Shown one piece after another: positions 1-7,952 of a DNA stretch of 64,000 nucleotides. Position 1 is the first letter of the stretch. The number at the start of each line of letters is the position of its first letter. Both the position numbers and the translations under genes were made by a program. Under the pieces are notes generated by a model. It was not told the DNA's origin. It was given only the letters and a program-made list of their open reading frames with translations, and made no database searches. Origin of the DNA: DATGUN01 sp035301285 (GTDB lineage: Bacteria > Bacillota > Bacilli > Bacillales > Amphibacillaceae). The stretch spans positions 186,001 through 250,000 of the forward strand of contig DATGUN010000007.1 in the NCBI GenBank assembly GCA_035301285.1, given 5' to 3'.

Positions 1-116
1 AAGATATTACTTTAATCATTGTAATCAGTGTATTGACCATTTTTGTGTTCTATCGACATAAAGACAACATCAAACGAATCAAAAATAAAACAGAGCCAAA
101 AATTACATGGCTATAA
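1..116 (+). CDS. plsY: PlsY, acyl-phosphate glycerol-3-phosphate acyltransferase, 3' end only
   Basis: Only the last 37 codons are in the window; the frame reads from base 3 and stops at TAA 114-116. The visible tail is a hydrophobic final membrane segment followed by a basic cytoplasmic end (YRHKDNIKRIKNKTEPKITW), typical of PlsY. PlsY makes lysophosphatidic acid from acyl-phosphate and glycerol-3-phosphate in the membrane. In B. subtilis plsY (yneS) lies next to yneR, as here apart from the inserted yidD. The family call rests on a short tail plus synteny. Confidence 0.75.
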   Translation, partial: DITLIIVISVLTIFVFYRHKDNIKRIKNKTEPKITWL

Positions 117-239
117 TCCATATGAATCAATCAATTGAATATTATCCATTTACCTCGTATACTTTGGTTACACGTTGAAAATGGAGGTTTGAAATGCGGT
201 TATATGAACAGATCTCCCTCTGCAAAGGAACTGATTGTC

Positions 240-485
240 GTGAAATATATTTTTATCGGATTGATTAAATTTTATCAAAAAGCCATCAGCCCATTGAAAC
301 CTCGGACCTGCCGATTTTATCCAACTTGTTCCGAATACGGACTCGAAGCTTTCAAACGTTTCGGTGCACTGAAGGGAGCTTACTTAACAATCATACGTAT
401 TGGGAAGTGTCATCCTTTTCATCGTGGAGGAGTCGATTTGGTACCCGAGAAGAAAAAGAATCATGATTTACAAAAACACATATGA
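240..485 (+). CDS. yidD: YidD, membrane protein insertion efficiency factor
   Basis: This 81-residue protein carries the YidD hallmark: a short N-terminal amphipathic/hydrophobic stretch, then IKFYQKAISPL, CRFYPTCSEYGLEA and KCHPFHRGGVDLVP, with three conserved cysteines. YidD is a small membrane-associated protein thought to help YidC/Sec insert inner-membrane proteins. I chose GTG at 240 because AAAGGA lies 10 bases upstream and the product then begins MKYIFIG, like B. subtilis YtjA; an earlier ATG at 204 has a poorly spaced ribosome site. In B. subtilis the homologue is elsewhere, so its position between plsY and yneR is a local difference. The stop codon is just before the SD of yneR. Confidence 0.9.
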   Translation: MKYIFIGLIKFYQKAISPLKPRTCRFYPTCSEYGLEAFKRFGALKGAYLTIIRIGKCHPFHRGGVDLVPEKKKNHDLQKHI

Positions 486-499
486 GGAGGTTGTTGACT

Positions 500-787
500 T
501 TGAAAATAACAGTCAGTAAAGTCGCAGCCAATTGGTATAAACAAGAACTTTCCATCCAACCAAAAGACAACATTCAGTTTTTTGTTCGATATGGTGGAGT
601 AGGTGGAATTGTACCGGGGTTTTCCTTGGGGATGCAAATTAACACACCAGAGGATCCACATGCTACAACAACAGTGGAAGGTGTTACATTTTTTATTGAG
701 CAAAAGGATGCATGGTATTTTGCCGATAAAGACCTGAAAATTCAAATGAACCACAAAGTGAACGAACCGGAATTTAGCTATTCATAA
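500..787 (+). CDS. yneR: YneR, HesB/IscA-like protein without cysteines
   Basis: The product is 95 residues, like B. subtilis YneR, and has the beta-rich HesB/IscA-like fold signature (FFVRYGGVGGIVPGFSLGM, then WYFADKDLKI). It contains no cysteine, so it cannot bind an Fe-S cluster the way IscA does; its biochemical role is unknown. The start is TTG at 500, chosen because a full AGGAGG sits at 485-490 with 9 bases spacing and this start gives the family length. It overlaps nothing and follows yidD by 14 bases, so the two are probably co-transcribed. Confidence 0.85.
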   Translation: MKITVSKVAANWYKQELSIQPKDNIQFFVRYGGVGGIVPGFSLGMQINTPEDPHATTTVEGVTFFIEQKDAWYFADKDLKIQMNHKVNEPEFSYS

Positions 788-906
788 CGTAAAAGCCTTT
801 AAAGGACGGAGATGGGACACATACAGGGCGATGGTATAATAATTCCCTGTTTCCATCCCCGTTATATAAACAAACGGAAACGTCGAAACTAATCGCATTT
901 TCACTG

Positions 907-1206
907 TTACAATCGAAACCTACGCAATTGTTCATGTTGATTTTCCTCGATTAAAATACGTTTTTGAAGATCACCAAACAGATCAAAATGAGGATAATTC
1001 AAATCATGATCTATCCAACTCGCTTGGAGCCCATGCTGTTTCCCCCATTCTTTTAGCTTAGCAATATCCGCACAGCCTACTTTTGTGACGGTATAGCAAC
1101 CCGGAAAACGTTTATCCATCCAATAATGTGTCAAAAAAGCAATGTCTCCATTTTTGACAGCATTTTTCCATCGATGTAGTTCGTCCCGTTTTATACCAAA
1201 TGCCAT
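907..1206 (-). CDS. yneQ: YneQ, conserved protein of unknown function
   Basis: This 99-residue protein begins MAFGIKRDELHRWKNAV and contains FLTHYWMDKRFPGCYTVTKVG, matching the YneQ family of Bacillaceae. No catalytic motif or membrane segment is evident, and no function is established. The start is set at ATG 1204-1206, preceded by GAGGGA; its A overlaps the stop of yneP (TAATG), a sign of translational coupling. It converges on yneR, with about 120 bases between them holding only a weak imperfect inverted repeat. Confidence 0.85.
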   Translation of the reverse strand: MAFGIKRDELHRWKNAVKNGDIAFLTHYWMDKRFPGCYTVTKVGCADIAKLKEWGKQHGLQASWIDHDLNYPHFDLFGDLQKRILIEENQHEQLRRFRL

Positions 1207-1637
1207 TATGATTCCCTCTCTATTTCCCGTGTATAGGCTGCATGCCAATCCGGGAAAGCTTTTCTCAATGATAAGGGCCGGAATGTATCTTTTTTGACAA
1301 TGACATGAGTCGTTGTACCGGTCACGGCTACCTTCCCATTTTCTCCTATTACGTTATAGCCGTATACCGATCGAATCCCATCATATTTTTCCAGCCATGT
1401 TTCCACAACGACCGATTCCCCGTAACGTATAGCCGATTTGTATGTAACATGTGCATCGATCACAGGTGAGACGACATCATGCTTTTCCATATCTGCATAA
1501 CAAAAACCCAATTCCTCGATAAATTTCGTCCTTCCTATCTCAAACCATACCAAATAGTTCCCATGATACACGACTCCCATTTGATCTGTTTCCTGATAGC
1601 GGACTTCTATTGTTGTATGTACTTTGTGCAATGTCAT
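1206..1637 (-). CDS. yneP: YneP, hotdog-fold acyl-CoA thioesterase
   Basis: The 143-residue product has the 4-hydroxybenzoyl-CoA thioesterase signature near the N-terminus: RYQETDQMGVVYHGNYLVWF, with the catalytic-type Asp in ETDQMG and the following HGNY. This places it in the YbgC/FadM hotdog family, which hydrolyses acyl-CoA thioesters in the cytoplasm; the true substrate is unknown. ATG at 1635-1637 is preferred over an upstream start because AAGGGAGA precedes it at good spacing. It is the first gene of a yneP-yneQ pair, coupled by a one-base overlap. Confidence 0.87.
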   Translation of the reverse strand: MTLHKVHTTIEVRYQETDQMGVVYHGNYLVWFEIGRTKFIEELGFCYADMEKHDVVSPVIDAHVTYKSAIRYGESVVVETWLEKYDGIRSVYGYNVIGENGKVAVTGTTTHVIVKKDTFRPLSLRKAFPDWHAAYTREIERES

Positions 1638-1725
1638 GTATTCTCCCTTCGAAAATCTCAATGTAACACAATCTATATTTTATCACAAACCCGAATTATA
1701 TTTAAAAAATAGACCTGTCATGATA

Positions 1726-1761
1726 GTAAAAACCTCAAACAATGTGGTTGCTTGAGGTTTT
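1726..1761 (-). terminator. Intrinsic terminator of tlp
   Basis: A 10-bp stem (1729-1738 with 1752-1761, AAAACCTCAA/TTGAGGTTTT) lies just downstream of tlp and ends in a T run on the minus strand. Confidence 0.8.
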
Positions 1762-1766
1762 GATTA

Positions 1767-1994
1767 CTAATCCCGATATTCAGCTTCATCTTCCATTTCT
1801 TTTTGAAAGCTATCGATGGCTTCCTTACGACGTTTGTTTTTAGATTTTAAGGCTTGTTGCTCGTCACCGGATAAGTGCTCCATCGTTTCTTGTGACTTTT
1901 CGATGTTTTGTGCAGTATCTTCCGCCATCGATTGCAACTTTTCGTAATTGTCACTGCGATCATCCGGCTTGGGTTTTTTATCATGTTTTGCCAT
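1767..1994 (-). CDS. tlp: Tlp, small acid-soluble spore protein
   Basis: A 75-residue hydrophilic, highly charged protein with the Tlp signature KPKPDDRSDNYEKLQSM near the N-terminus and a helical E/K-rich remainder. Tlp is made in the forespore and found in the spore core; its exact role is not settled, and the name 'thioredoxin-like' is historical because it has no CxxC. An SD (AAAGGAGCG) precedes the ATG. In B. subtilis tlp lies between citB and yneP, as here. The sspO and sspP genes that accompany this locus in B. subtilis were not found. Confidence 0.9.
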   Translation of the reverse strand: MAKHDKKPKPDDRSDNYEKLQSMAEDTAQNIEKSQETMEHLSGDEQQALKSKNKRRKEAIDSFQKEMEDEAEYRD

Positions 1995-2094
1995 TTTTGA
2001 CGCTCCTTTTGCACAAATAATTTCTTACTCATGCTATAGAGTTACCAACATGACAAAGGATATACACACATCCATCAGCACATGGACACTTTAT

Positions 2095-2235
2095 TCAGTC
2101 AAGCTTCCGTAAGGAGACACGTTTTTCTTTTTCCAGTTTGGCTTCAATTTCATCCATCTGTTCGCGATCTTGCAATATTTGTTCGCGATTTTCTTCCACT
2201 AATTCGGCAAATGAAGCTTTTCGTTTTAGCGCCAT
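2095..2235 (-). CDS. FbpB-like small basic protein
   Basis: The ORF from ATG 2233-2235 encodes 46 residues: MALKRKASFAELVEENREQI, then a charged helical end. The pattern SFxELVxENxEQIxxDxExMxxIE matches the FbpB family of small basic proteins, which in B. subtilis assist the iron-sparing FsrA RNA. AAGGAG lies 10 bases before the ATG. Sitting next to aconitase, a major iron-sparing target, is suggestive. I could not find a Fur box upstream, so iron regulation is not shown. Confidence 0.7.
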   Translation of the reverse strand: MALKRKASFAELVEENREQILQDREQMDEIEAKLEKEKRVSLRKLD

Positions 2236-2380
2236 TTTATACCAACTCCTTTTTTCTCCAGTATGACCAACCCCCTTCGTTTTTATAATGTAAGACATAG
2301 CGTGCCTTATAATTGTTTGATATCACCGATCGGTTCATCGTGTTATTCAATGGGATCCTTTCCTGAAATCATTTGACCAT

Positions 2381-2413
2381 AAAAAAAGAGCCTCCCAACC
2401 ATTAAGTTGGGAG
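2381..2413 (-). terminator. Intrinsic terminator of acnA
   Basis: The stem CTCCCAAC/GTTGGGAG (2391-2399 with 2406-2413) is followed on the minus strand by seven or more T residues, directly after the aconitase stop codon. Confidence 0.88.
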
Positions 2414-2431
2414 ACCCGGGTTTTTTCAAGT

Positions 2432-5137
2432 TTAAGCTTCAAGTTTATCCCGTAAAACAAGCTGCAGGATACCACCATTACGATAATAATCAATTTCAAC
2501 ATCACTGTCGAAACGGGCAATGGCATCAAATTCGGTTACATTTCCTTTTTCATCTTCCGCGGTTACTTTGACTGTATCATGCGGACGTACATTAGAATCA
2601 ATATCGACATTGAATGTTTCTTTACCTGTCAAGCCGAGCTTATCAGCATTTTCTCCATCTTTGAACTGTAATGGGAGTACCCCCATCATAACGAGATTGG
2701 AACGATGGATACGCTCATATGATTCAGCAATGACTGTTTCAATTCCCAATAGATCGGAACCTTTTGCCGCCCAGTCACGCGAAGATCCCATTCCATAATC
2801 CTGACCGGCAAGTACAACAAGACCTGTTCCATCTTCTTTGTATTTCATTGCCGCGTCATACATCGGTAATACTTCATCCGTTGGCCAGTACGTTGTATAG
2901 CCGCCTTCGGTACCTGGAGCCAAAAGGTTACGGATACGGATGTTGGCAAAAGTGCCTCGCATCATGACCTCATGATTTCCACGTCGTGATCCATACGAGT
3001 TGAAGTTTCTTGGTGAAACATCTTTACTCTGTAAATATTTACCCGCAGGTGAATCAAGTGCAATTGCCCCTGCTGGAGAAATATGGTCCGTTGTTATTGA
3101 ATCACCGAATTTAGCGATCGCACGCATATTTCTAAGTGGTTTAACAGTATCTGCTTCTTTTGATAACCCTTCAAAAAATGGTGGGTTTTGAATGTACGTT
3201 GACTTTTCTTCCCACTTATACAAAGGTTCATCAGTTGTTTCAATTTCATTCCACTTATTGTTTGATTCAAAAATGTTGTCGTATTCTTCACGGAATGTTT
3301 CCGGTTTGACCACAGATTGTACCATTTCTTTGATTTCATCCCTAGACGGCCAGATGTCATCCATATATATGTCGTTACCATCTTTATCTACGCCCAGCGG
3401 GTCCTTCGCAAGGTTAATATCAACCGTTCCAGCTAGCGCATAAGCTACTACAAGTGGTGGTGACGCCAAATAGTTCGCTTTTGTGAGTGGATGGATCCTT
3501 CCTTCAAAGTTACGGTTACCGGACAACACCGAAGAAACAGTCAAATCATTTTCTGCAATGGCTTTTTCAATTTCAGGACGAAGCGGTCCGGAGTTACCGA
3601 TACATGTTGTACATCCGTACCCGACCAAATTAAAGCCAAGTTGATCCAAGTATGTCGTTAGACCGGAATCATCCAAATATCTGGTTACAACTGTAGAACC
3701 AGGTGCAAGCGATGTCTTGACATACTCTGGTACTTCAAGACCTTTTTCAACAGCATTTTTCGCAAGTAAACCTGCACCTAACATGACATATGGATTTGAT
3801 GTATTTGTACAGGATGTGATAGCTGCAATGGCCAGTGAACCTGTTTTCATCACGGATTGTTTTCCATTAGGGTGATCGATCGTAACTTCTTTATCAAACT
3901 CTGATTTATCAAGCCCAAAGCCCTGGTTACCAACAGGAGCGGTCACTGCTTTGTTGAATTCTTTTTTCATGGCTGATAATGGAATTAAATCTTGTGGACG
4001 TTTTGGTCCTGCCAGATTCGGCTCCAATTCAGATAAATTGATTTCAACGACATCCGAGTACTCTGGATCTTCCATATCAGGTGAATACCATAGGTCGTTT
4101 TCTTTACAATATTTTTCAACCAAAGCAATCTGTTCTTCGCTTCGGCCTGTCAGGCGCAAATAATCAAGTGATTCTTTATCCACCGGGAAATATCCCGCAG
4201 TTGCACCGTATTCCGGTGACATGTTGGAAATGGTTGCTCTATCAGCAAGTGCCATCGATTGCAGCCCTGGACCAAAGTATTCGACAAATTTGCCGACAAC
4301 ATGCTTATCACGCAACGTCTTCGTTACTTTTAAAGCCAAGTCGGTTGCTGTCGTTCCTTGTGGATATGAACCAGTGAACTTCACACCGATTACTTCAGGC
4401 TGAGGGAAGTAGGAAGGTTGCCCAAGCATACCGGCCTCCGCTTCAATACCACCGACACCCCAACCCAGAACACCAAGACCGTTGATCATCGGTGTATGGG
4501 AGTCTGTACCGACCAACGTATCCGGAAATGCTTCATAGCTTCCGTCTTCGTTCAAATTACCATGAACGACGTTTGCAAGGTACTCAAGGTTTACCTGATG
4601 GACAATCCCTGTTGCGGGTGGAACGGCACGATAGTTCTTGAATGCTTTTTGAGCCCAATTCAAAAATTGATAACGTTCGATATTACGTTCAAATTCCAGA
4701 TTCATATTCGCTTGGAGCGCTTGTGTTGTACCGTACTCATCAACTTGAACAGAGTGATCGATAACAAGGTCAACTGGAACTTCAGGATTGATTTTATCCG
4801 GTTCTCCCCCCATATCAACCATTGCTTTACGTAATGATGCAAGGTCGACAACAGCAGGCACACCCGTAAAGTCCTGCAAGATGACACGTGAAGGTTTAAA
4901 AGGTACATCGACACCTTGCCCTTCTTTTGTACCCCATTTAGCCAAACCTTCAACATGTTCGTCTTTAATGACATGTCCATCATGTTGACGGATCAATGAT
5001 TCTAGTAATACACGAATGGAAAACGGCAGTCTGGAAACTTTTCCAATTCCTTGTTCTTCCAGTGCTTTCAGGCGATAGTAATGATACGTTTTTCCATTAA
5101 GTTCAAATTCCTTTTTTGCGCCGTACGAATTACCCAT
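2432..5137 (-). CDS. acnA: Aconitate hydratase (aconitase A)
   Basis: A 901-residue aconitase, close to the 909 of B. subtilis CitB. It interconverts citrate and isocitrate in the TCA cycle. The three cysteine ligands of the [4Fe-4S] cluster are visible in AITSCTNTSNPY and GYGCTTCIGNSG (roughly residues 440 and 505-510), with swivel-domain motif GDSITTDHISPAG further on. Enzymes of this type also bind iron-responsive RNA elements when the cluster is lost. ATG 5135-5137 follows AAAGGAG and is preferred over an ATG six codons upstream that overlaps the SD. It is monocistronic: own promoter (5212-5240), a possible cre site, and a strong terminator. Confidence 0.97.
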   Translation of the reverse strand: MGNSYGAKKEFELNGKTYHYYRLKALEEQGIGKVSRLPFSIRVLLESLIRQHDGHVIKDEHVEGLAKWGTKEGQGVDVPFKPSRVILQDFTGVPAVVDLASLRKAMVDMGGEPDKINPEVPVDLVIDHSVQVDEYGTTQALQANMNLEFERNIERYQFLNWAQKAFKNYRAVPPATGIVHQVNLEYLANVVHGNLNEDGSYEAFPDTLVGTDSHTPMINGLGVLGWGVGGIEAEAGMLGQPSYFPQPEVIGVKFTGSYPQGTTATDLALKVTKTLRDKHVVGKFVEYFGPGLQSMALADRATISNMSPEYGATAGYFPVDKESLDYLRLTGRSEEQIALVEKYCKENDLWYSPDMEDPEYSDVVEINLSELEPNLAGPKRPQDLIPLSAMKKEFNKAVTAPVGNQGFGLDKSEFDKEVTIDHPNGKQSVMKTGSLAIAAITSCTNTSNPYVMLGAGLLAKNAVEKGLEVPEYVKTSLAPGSTVVTRYLDDSGLTTYLDQLGFNLVGYGCTTCIGNSGPLRPEIEKAIAENDLTVSSVLSGNRNFEGRIHPLTKANYLASPPLVVAYALAGTVDINLAKDPLGVDKDGNDIYMDDIWPSRDEIKEMVQSVVKPETFREEYDNIFESNNKWNEIETTDEPLYKWEEKSTYIQNPPFFEGLSKEADTVKPLRNMRAIAKFGDSITTDHISPAGAIALDSPAGKYLQSKDVSPRNFNSYGSRRGNHEVMMRGTFANIRIRNLLAPGTEGGYTTYWPTDEVLPMYDAAMKYKEDGTGLVVLAGQDYGMGSSRDWAAKGSDLLGIETVIAESYERIHRSNLVMMGVLPLQFKDGENADKLGLTGKETFNVDIDSNVRPHDTVKVTAEDEKGNVTEFDAIARFDSDVEIDYYRNGGILQLVLRDKLEA

Positions 5138-5211
5138 GTACTTTTCTCCTTTCAAAAACGTCTTTCTAATATTATGAATTCATTTCCGCAAAAAACGCAG
5201 AATCTACCATA

Positions 5212-5240
5212 ATTTTATATGAATCTATAACATAAGACAA
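5212..5240 (-). promoter_or_regulatory. Putative sigma-A promoter of acnA
   Basis: On the minus strand TTGTCT (5235-5240) is followed after 17 bases by TAAAAT (5212-5217), about 75 bases before the aconitase ATG. Confidence 0.6.
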
Positions 5241-5297
5241 ATAATTACAGTTAAAAAAAGATATTATATTTTTATTCATAGTGATTGTTTTTACTTA

Positions 5298-5311
5298 TAG
5301 AAGCGCTTACA
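5298..5311. promoter_or_regulatory. Possible CcpA-binding cre site upstream of acnA
   Basis: TAGAAGCGCTTACA matches the cre consensus TGWAARCGNTWNCA at 12 of 14 positions, centred on GCGC. It lies about 60 bases upstream of the acnA -35 element and 17 bases beyond the kinase stop. B. subtilis citB is under CcpA and CcpC control; repression here is inferred. Confidence 0.45.
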
Positions 5312-5327
5312 TCATGAATGCATAATA

Positions 5328-6446
5328 TTATTTGTACTTGGGTAACGTCATTTGAAATGTGGTTCCTTTTACTTCATTCCGATAAATCTCCAACTTCCCA
5401 TCATGTCGCTCCAAAATCTGATTGGCAATCATAAGTCCCAACCCTGTACCATTTTGTTTCGTTGTGAAAAATGGCTCACCGAGCTTATGTACGATTTCTT
5501 CAGGGACACCGGGACCTTCATCAATCACTTTTATACTGATGGTATCATCATTATCGGTTACATTTATTTCTATATGACCACCTTGTTCCATCGCTTCATA
5601 GGCATTTTTGACTAGATTGATCAATACTTGTTTGATTTGCGAGCGATCACAATATATCTTTTGCTGTTCTACTTCATCCCAAATGATATGACATTCGTTC
5701 AAAGATGCTTGCGGTCTAAGTAAAACAACGACATCTTCAATCATACGTCCGACATCTTCCATCTCTTTATTTTCAGTAAGTGGCTTGGATATAAAAAGTA
5801 ATTCCGATGATATAGATTCCATTTTTTCGATTTCGTCTATCATAATCTTATAGTATTCCTCTTTATGGCTTACACCTGCCTGAAGCAATTGCAAAAAACC
5901 CTTCAGTGATGTTAGGGGATTTCGTATTTCATGCGCAATGCCAGCAGAAAGCTGTCCGGCGATCGACATTTTTTCTGACCGGATCATCATCTCCTCTATT
6001 TCTTTTTTATCGGAAATATCACGTAAGATAGCAACATAATACCTGTCCCCATTTTCAAGTACCATTCTCTTTGCGACACATTCACACCAAATATATTTTC
6101 CGTTTTCATTCAAAACAGGGACAGTAAAAGGCTGGCTGAAAATGGTATAAATATTTGAACTTTTATAAAAAAACGCAGCATCCTCGGCGGATACCATTTC
6201 GTCCCACTTCTTCCCTAACATCTCTTTGGGTGTATAGCCTAATAAGGAAGTGACTGTCTGAGAAGAATAAGCAATATATCCTGAGTCATCCCAAATCAGA
6301 AATGTATTCGTGCTATTAGCCTCTATCCACTTTAAAACCGTCTGTGGTAATGTCGTGAAGTCCTCGAAATCACTTTGATTAACAGCATCATCCTCGACAT
6401 GATTATTCTCCGTACTCCTCATTTCCTGTTTCGCATCTTTCTTCAA
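5328..6446 (-). CDS. PAS-domain sensor histidine kinase, possibly a sporulation kinase
   Basis: About 372 residues. A PAS domain (roughly residues 45-150, ending VAILRDISDKKE) is followed by the dimerisation/phosphotransfer helix with H-box AHEIRNPL (His about 172) and an ATPase domain with N-box NLVKNAYEAME (about 281), G1 DEGPGVP and G2 GTGLGL. No membrane segment is visible, so it should be cytosolic. This architecture matches the KinA/KinE-type orphan kinases that feed the Spo0A phosphorelay, but the target is not shown. TTG at 6446 is preferred because AGGGGG lies 6 bases before it; a GTG six codons upstream contains that SD. No response regulator is adjacent. Confidence 0.85.
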   Translation of the reverse strand: MKKDAKQEMRSTENNHVEDDAVNQSDFEDFTTLPQTVLKWIEANSTNTFLIWDDSGYIAYSSQTVTSLLGYTPKEMLGKKWDEMVSAEDAAFFYKSSNIYTIFSQPFTVPVLNENGKYIWCECVAKRMVLENGDRYYVAILRDISDKKEIEEMMIRSEKMSIAGQLSAGIAHEIRNPLTSLKGFLQLLQAGVSHKEEYYKIMIDEIEKMESISSELLFISKPLTENKEMEDVGRMIEDVVVLLRPQASLNECHIIWDEVEQQKIYCDRSQIKQVLINLVKNAYEAMEQGGHIEINVTDNDDTISIKVIDEGPGVPEEIVHKLGEPFFTTKQNGTGLGLMIANQILERHDGKLEIYRNEVKGTTFQMTLPKYK

Positions 6447-6680
6447 AATATTCCCCCTATCCACAAAGTCGTGCAGTTATTTCCTTCATTAGATACATAT
6501 GCTGCTACATAGAGGTATATGTTACTTGTTTGTGGGCGATATTCCTATTATAATGAGATTAGAGTAGTTTATAGACGAAATTTGTATATACGATTTGAAA
6601 AATTCTACTACTGGTAATCATACTATAATTAGCAAGAAAAGGAAAATCTTTTTTTAATATGAAAGAATTCAGGTGATAAA

Positions 6681-7154
6681 GTGGGAGCTTTTTTAGACTA
6701 TTTCATTATATTTTGGGGATTTTTGCTTTTGACATTGATGGGTATCGGTGGCTTTTTCATGTTCCGTAAATTTTTAAAAAAACTTCCAAAAGAAGACGGA
6801 AAGTCAGTATTTGATTGGGAAGTATATTACATGGAAAAATCAAGACATATGTGGGAAAAAAAAGAAAAGGAATTGCTTGAAGAACTTGTCTCGCCTGTTC
6901 CTGAATTATTCCGCGACGTTGCCAGACAAAAAATTGCCAGTAAAATAGGAGAAGTCGCCCTAGATAAAGAACAATCAAAGATAACCCAAGATGATTTGAT
7001 ACAAGGTTATATCATTGCTACACCAAAACGTGATCATAAGTTTCTCCGCAAAAAGCTAAAATTGTTGAACATTGATGTCACACCATATGAGCACTATTTC
7101 AACAAATCCCGTACCGATTATGCCGAAGATTGGCAATCAAAATATAAACATTGA
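6681..7154 (+). CDS. yneK: YneK-like membrane-anchored protein (DUF2621)
   Basis: 157 residues: one N-terminal membrane segment (about residues 6-28, FIIFWGFLLLTLMGIGGFF), then a cytoplasmic, basic, helical domain. Sequence and synteny (beside ccdC) match B. subtilis YneK. Function is unknown. The GTG start at 6681 follows AGGTGAT with short spacing. A TATAAT lies in the 230-base upstream gap, but I see no convincing -35 element. It is the only + strand gene between the yidD/yneR pair and lexA and converges with ccdC on a shared hairpin. Confidence 0.8.
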   Translation: MGAFLDYFIIFWGFLLLTLMGIGGFFMFRKFLKKLPKEDGKSVFDWEVYYMEKSRHMWEKKEKELLEELVSPVPELFRDVARQKIASKIGEVALDKEQSKITQDDLIQGYIIATPKRDHKFLRKKLKLLNIDVTPYEHYFNKSRTDYAEDWQSKYKH

Positions 7155-7161
7155 CACCATC

Positions 7162-7252
7162 AAAAAGCACTCCATCTCATAATGTACTGAACCCAACATA
7201 GTCGGTCTAACTTCCGGGTTGCCGGCGCAGTACACAATTGGAGTGCTTTTTT
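7162..7252. terminator. Large nested hairpin between convergent yneK and ccdC, probable bidirectional terminator
   Basis: The outer stem AAAAAGCACTCCA (7162-7174) pairs perfectly with TGGAGTGCTTTTT (7239-7251), giving T runs on both strands. Inside it are nested stems TGTACTG/CAGTACA (7183-7189 with 7228-7234) and AACCC/GGGTT (7190-7194 with 7216-7220), plus a CCGG repeat. Such a complex interior is unusual for a plain terminator; see findings. Confidence 0.75.
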
Positions 7253-7719
7253 CATGCATTTTGTAACTTCTTGAATTTATATAACATGGCAATCCGCCAG
7301 GACACGATCATGAAGAATGCCAACAGGAAAAACATGCCGCTTGTTTCACCAATCGATATGGTACTGCCGATAATCCATTTAATCAGCATCCTGACCATTA
7401 ACAATCCGAATAGAATAAATACAAACGATTTCGATGGGATCAAATAGATATGGCCGGACTTCTTTTCGAATTTAGATGTTTTAATGAGAAAGAATGAAAG
7501 AGAAACACCTAACACAAACGCTTCAACAACTTCTTGCAAATTCAGCTGGAACTCTGGAAAGAAGAACATGCACGCCCCCGTACTCATAAATAAAGGCGGT
7601 AAAATAATTTTTTTTACAGTTGCTGGTTTTTTTGACGCTTTTAATCGTACAAAAATCATAATAATTGCCATCATAAAAGCAACAACAGTACTGGCAATGA
7701 TCAAAAACACCGAAATCAC
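7252..7719 (-). CDS. ccdC: CcdC-like membrane protein (YneJ)
   Basis: 155 residues with about four or five hydrophobic segments, beginning MISVFLIIASTVVAFMMAII and carrying the family stretch LIPSKSFVFILFGLLMVR. It matches CcdC/YneJ, a protein of unclear role found next to ccdA and yneI in B. subtilis, whose neighbour CcdA passes reducing power to cytochrome c and spore thiols. Here neither ccdA nor yneI is present. The start is taken as GTG 7717-7719 with a weak AGAAAG upstream; a GTG three codons in is also possible. Confidence 0.8.
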   Translation of the reverse strand: MISVFLIIASTVVAFMMAIIMIFVRLKASKKPATVKKIILPPLFMSTGACMFFFPEFQLNLQEVVEAFVLGVSLSFFLIKTSKFEKKSGHIYLIPSKSFVFILFGLLMVRMLIKWIIGSTISIGETSGMFFLLAFFMIVSWRIAMLYKFKKLQNA

Positions 7720-7889
7720 GCTTTCTGTATAAATTAATGTAGTTATTTACAATGTTCATATTGACTTTTAAAAAAACATATAAACCTTCCAACCACGCAC
7801 CAGTTTGCGAAATTGAATATATTTATCATAATACAAAAATCGATAAAAATCCATCAAGAATCATATACATATCCATTCAACAACATTTG

Positions 7890-7928
7890 AAAAACCTCTA
7901 TTCCCTGGCGAGGAGAGTAGAGGTTTTT
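7890..7928 (-). terminator. Intrinsic terminator of yneF
   Basis: An 11-bp stem AAAAACCTCTA/TAGAGGTTTTT (7890-7900 with 7918-7928) with T runs on both sides lies 25 bases past the yneF stop. The 230-base gap between yneF and ccdC shows no other convincing gene. Confidence 0.82.
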
Positions 7929-7952
7929 CTGCAGAATATGTAAATGAATACA

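Noticed and set aside
788..906. Imperfect inverted repeat (GATGG-CAGGG with CCCTG-CCATC) between yneR and yneQ as a terminator
   Set aside because: The arms are broken by unpaired bases and neither strand has a T run after it.
2236..2340. Fur box upstream of the fbpB-like gene
   Set aside because: No GATAATGATAATCATTATC-like sequence was found.
2520..4988. Several + strand open frames opposite aconitase, and similar ones opposite mutS, polC, pnpA and infB
   Set aside because: They are antisense frames of strongly conserved genes with no ribosome sites or recognisable products.
7752..7943. Small + strand reading frame of 63 codons between ccdC and yneF
   Set aside because: It runs through the yneF terminator hairpin, has no SD and its product looks random.
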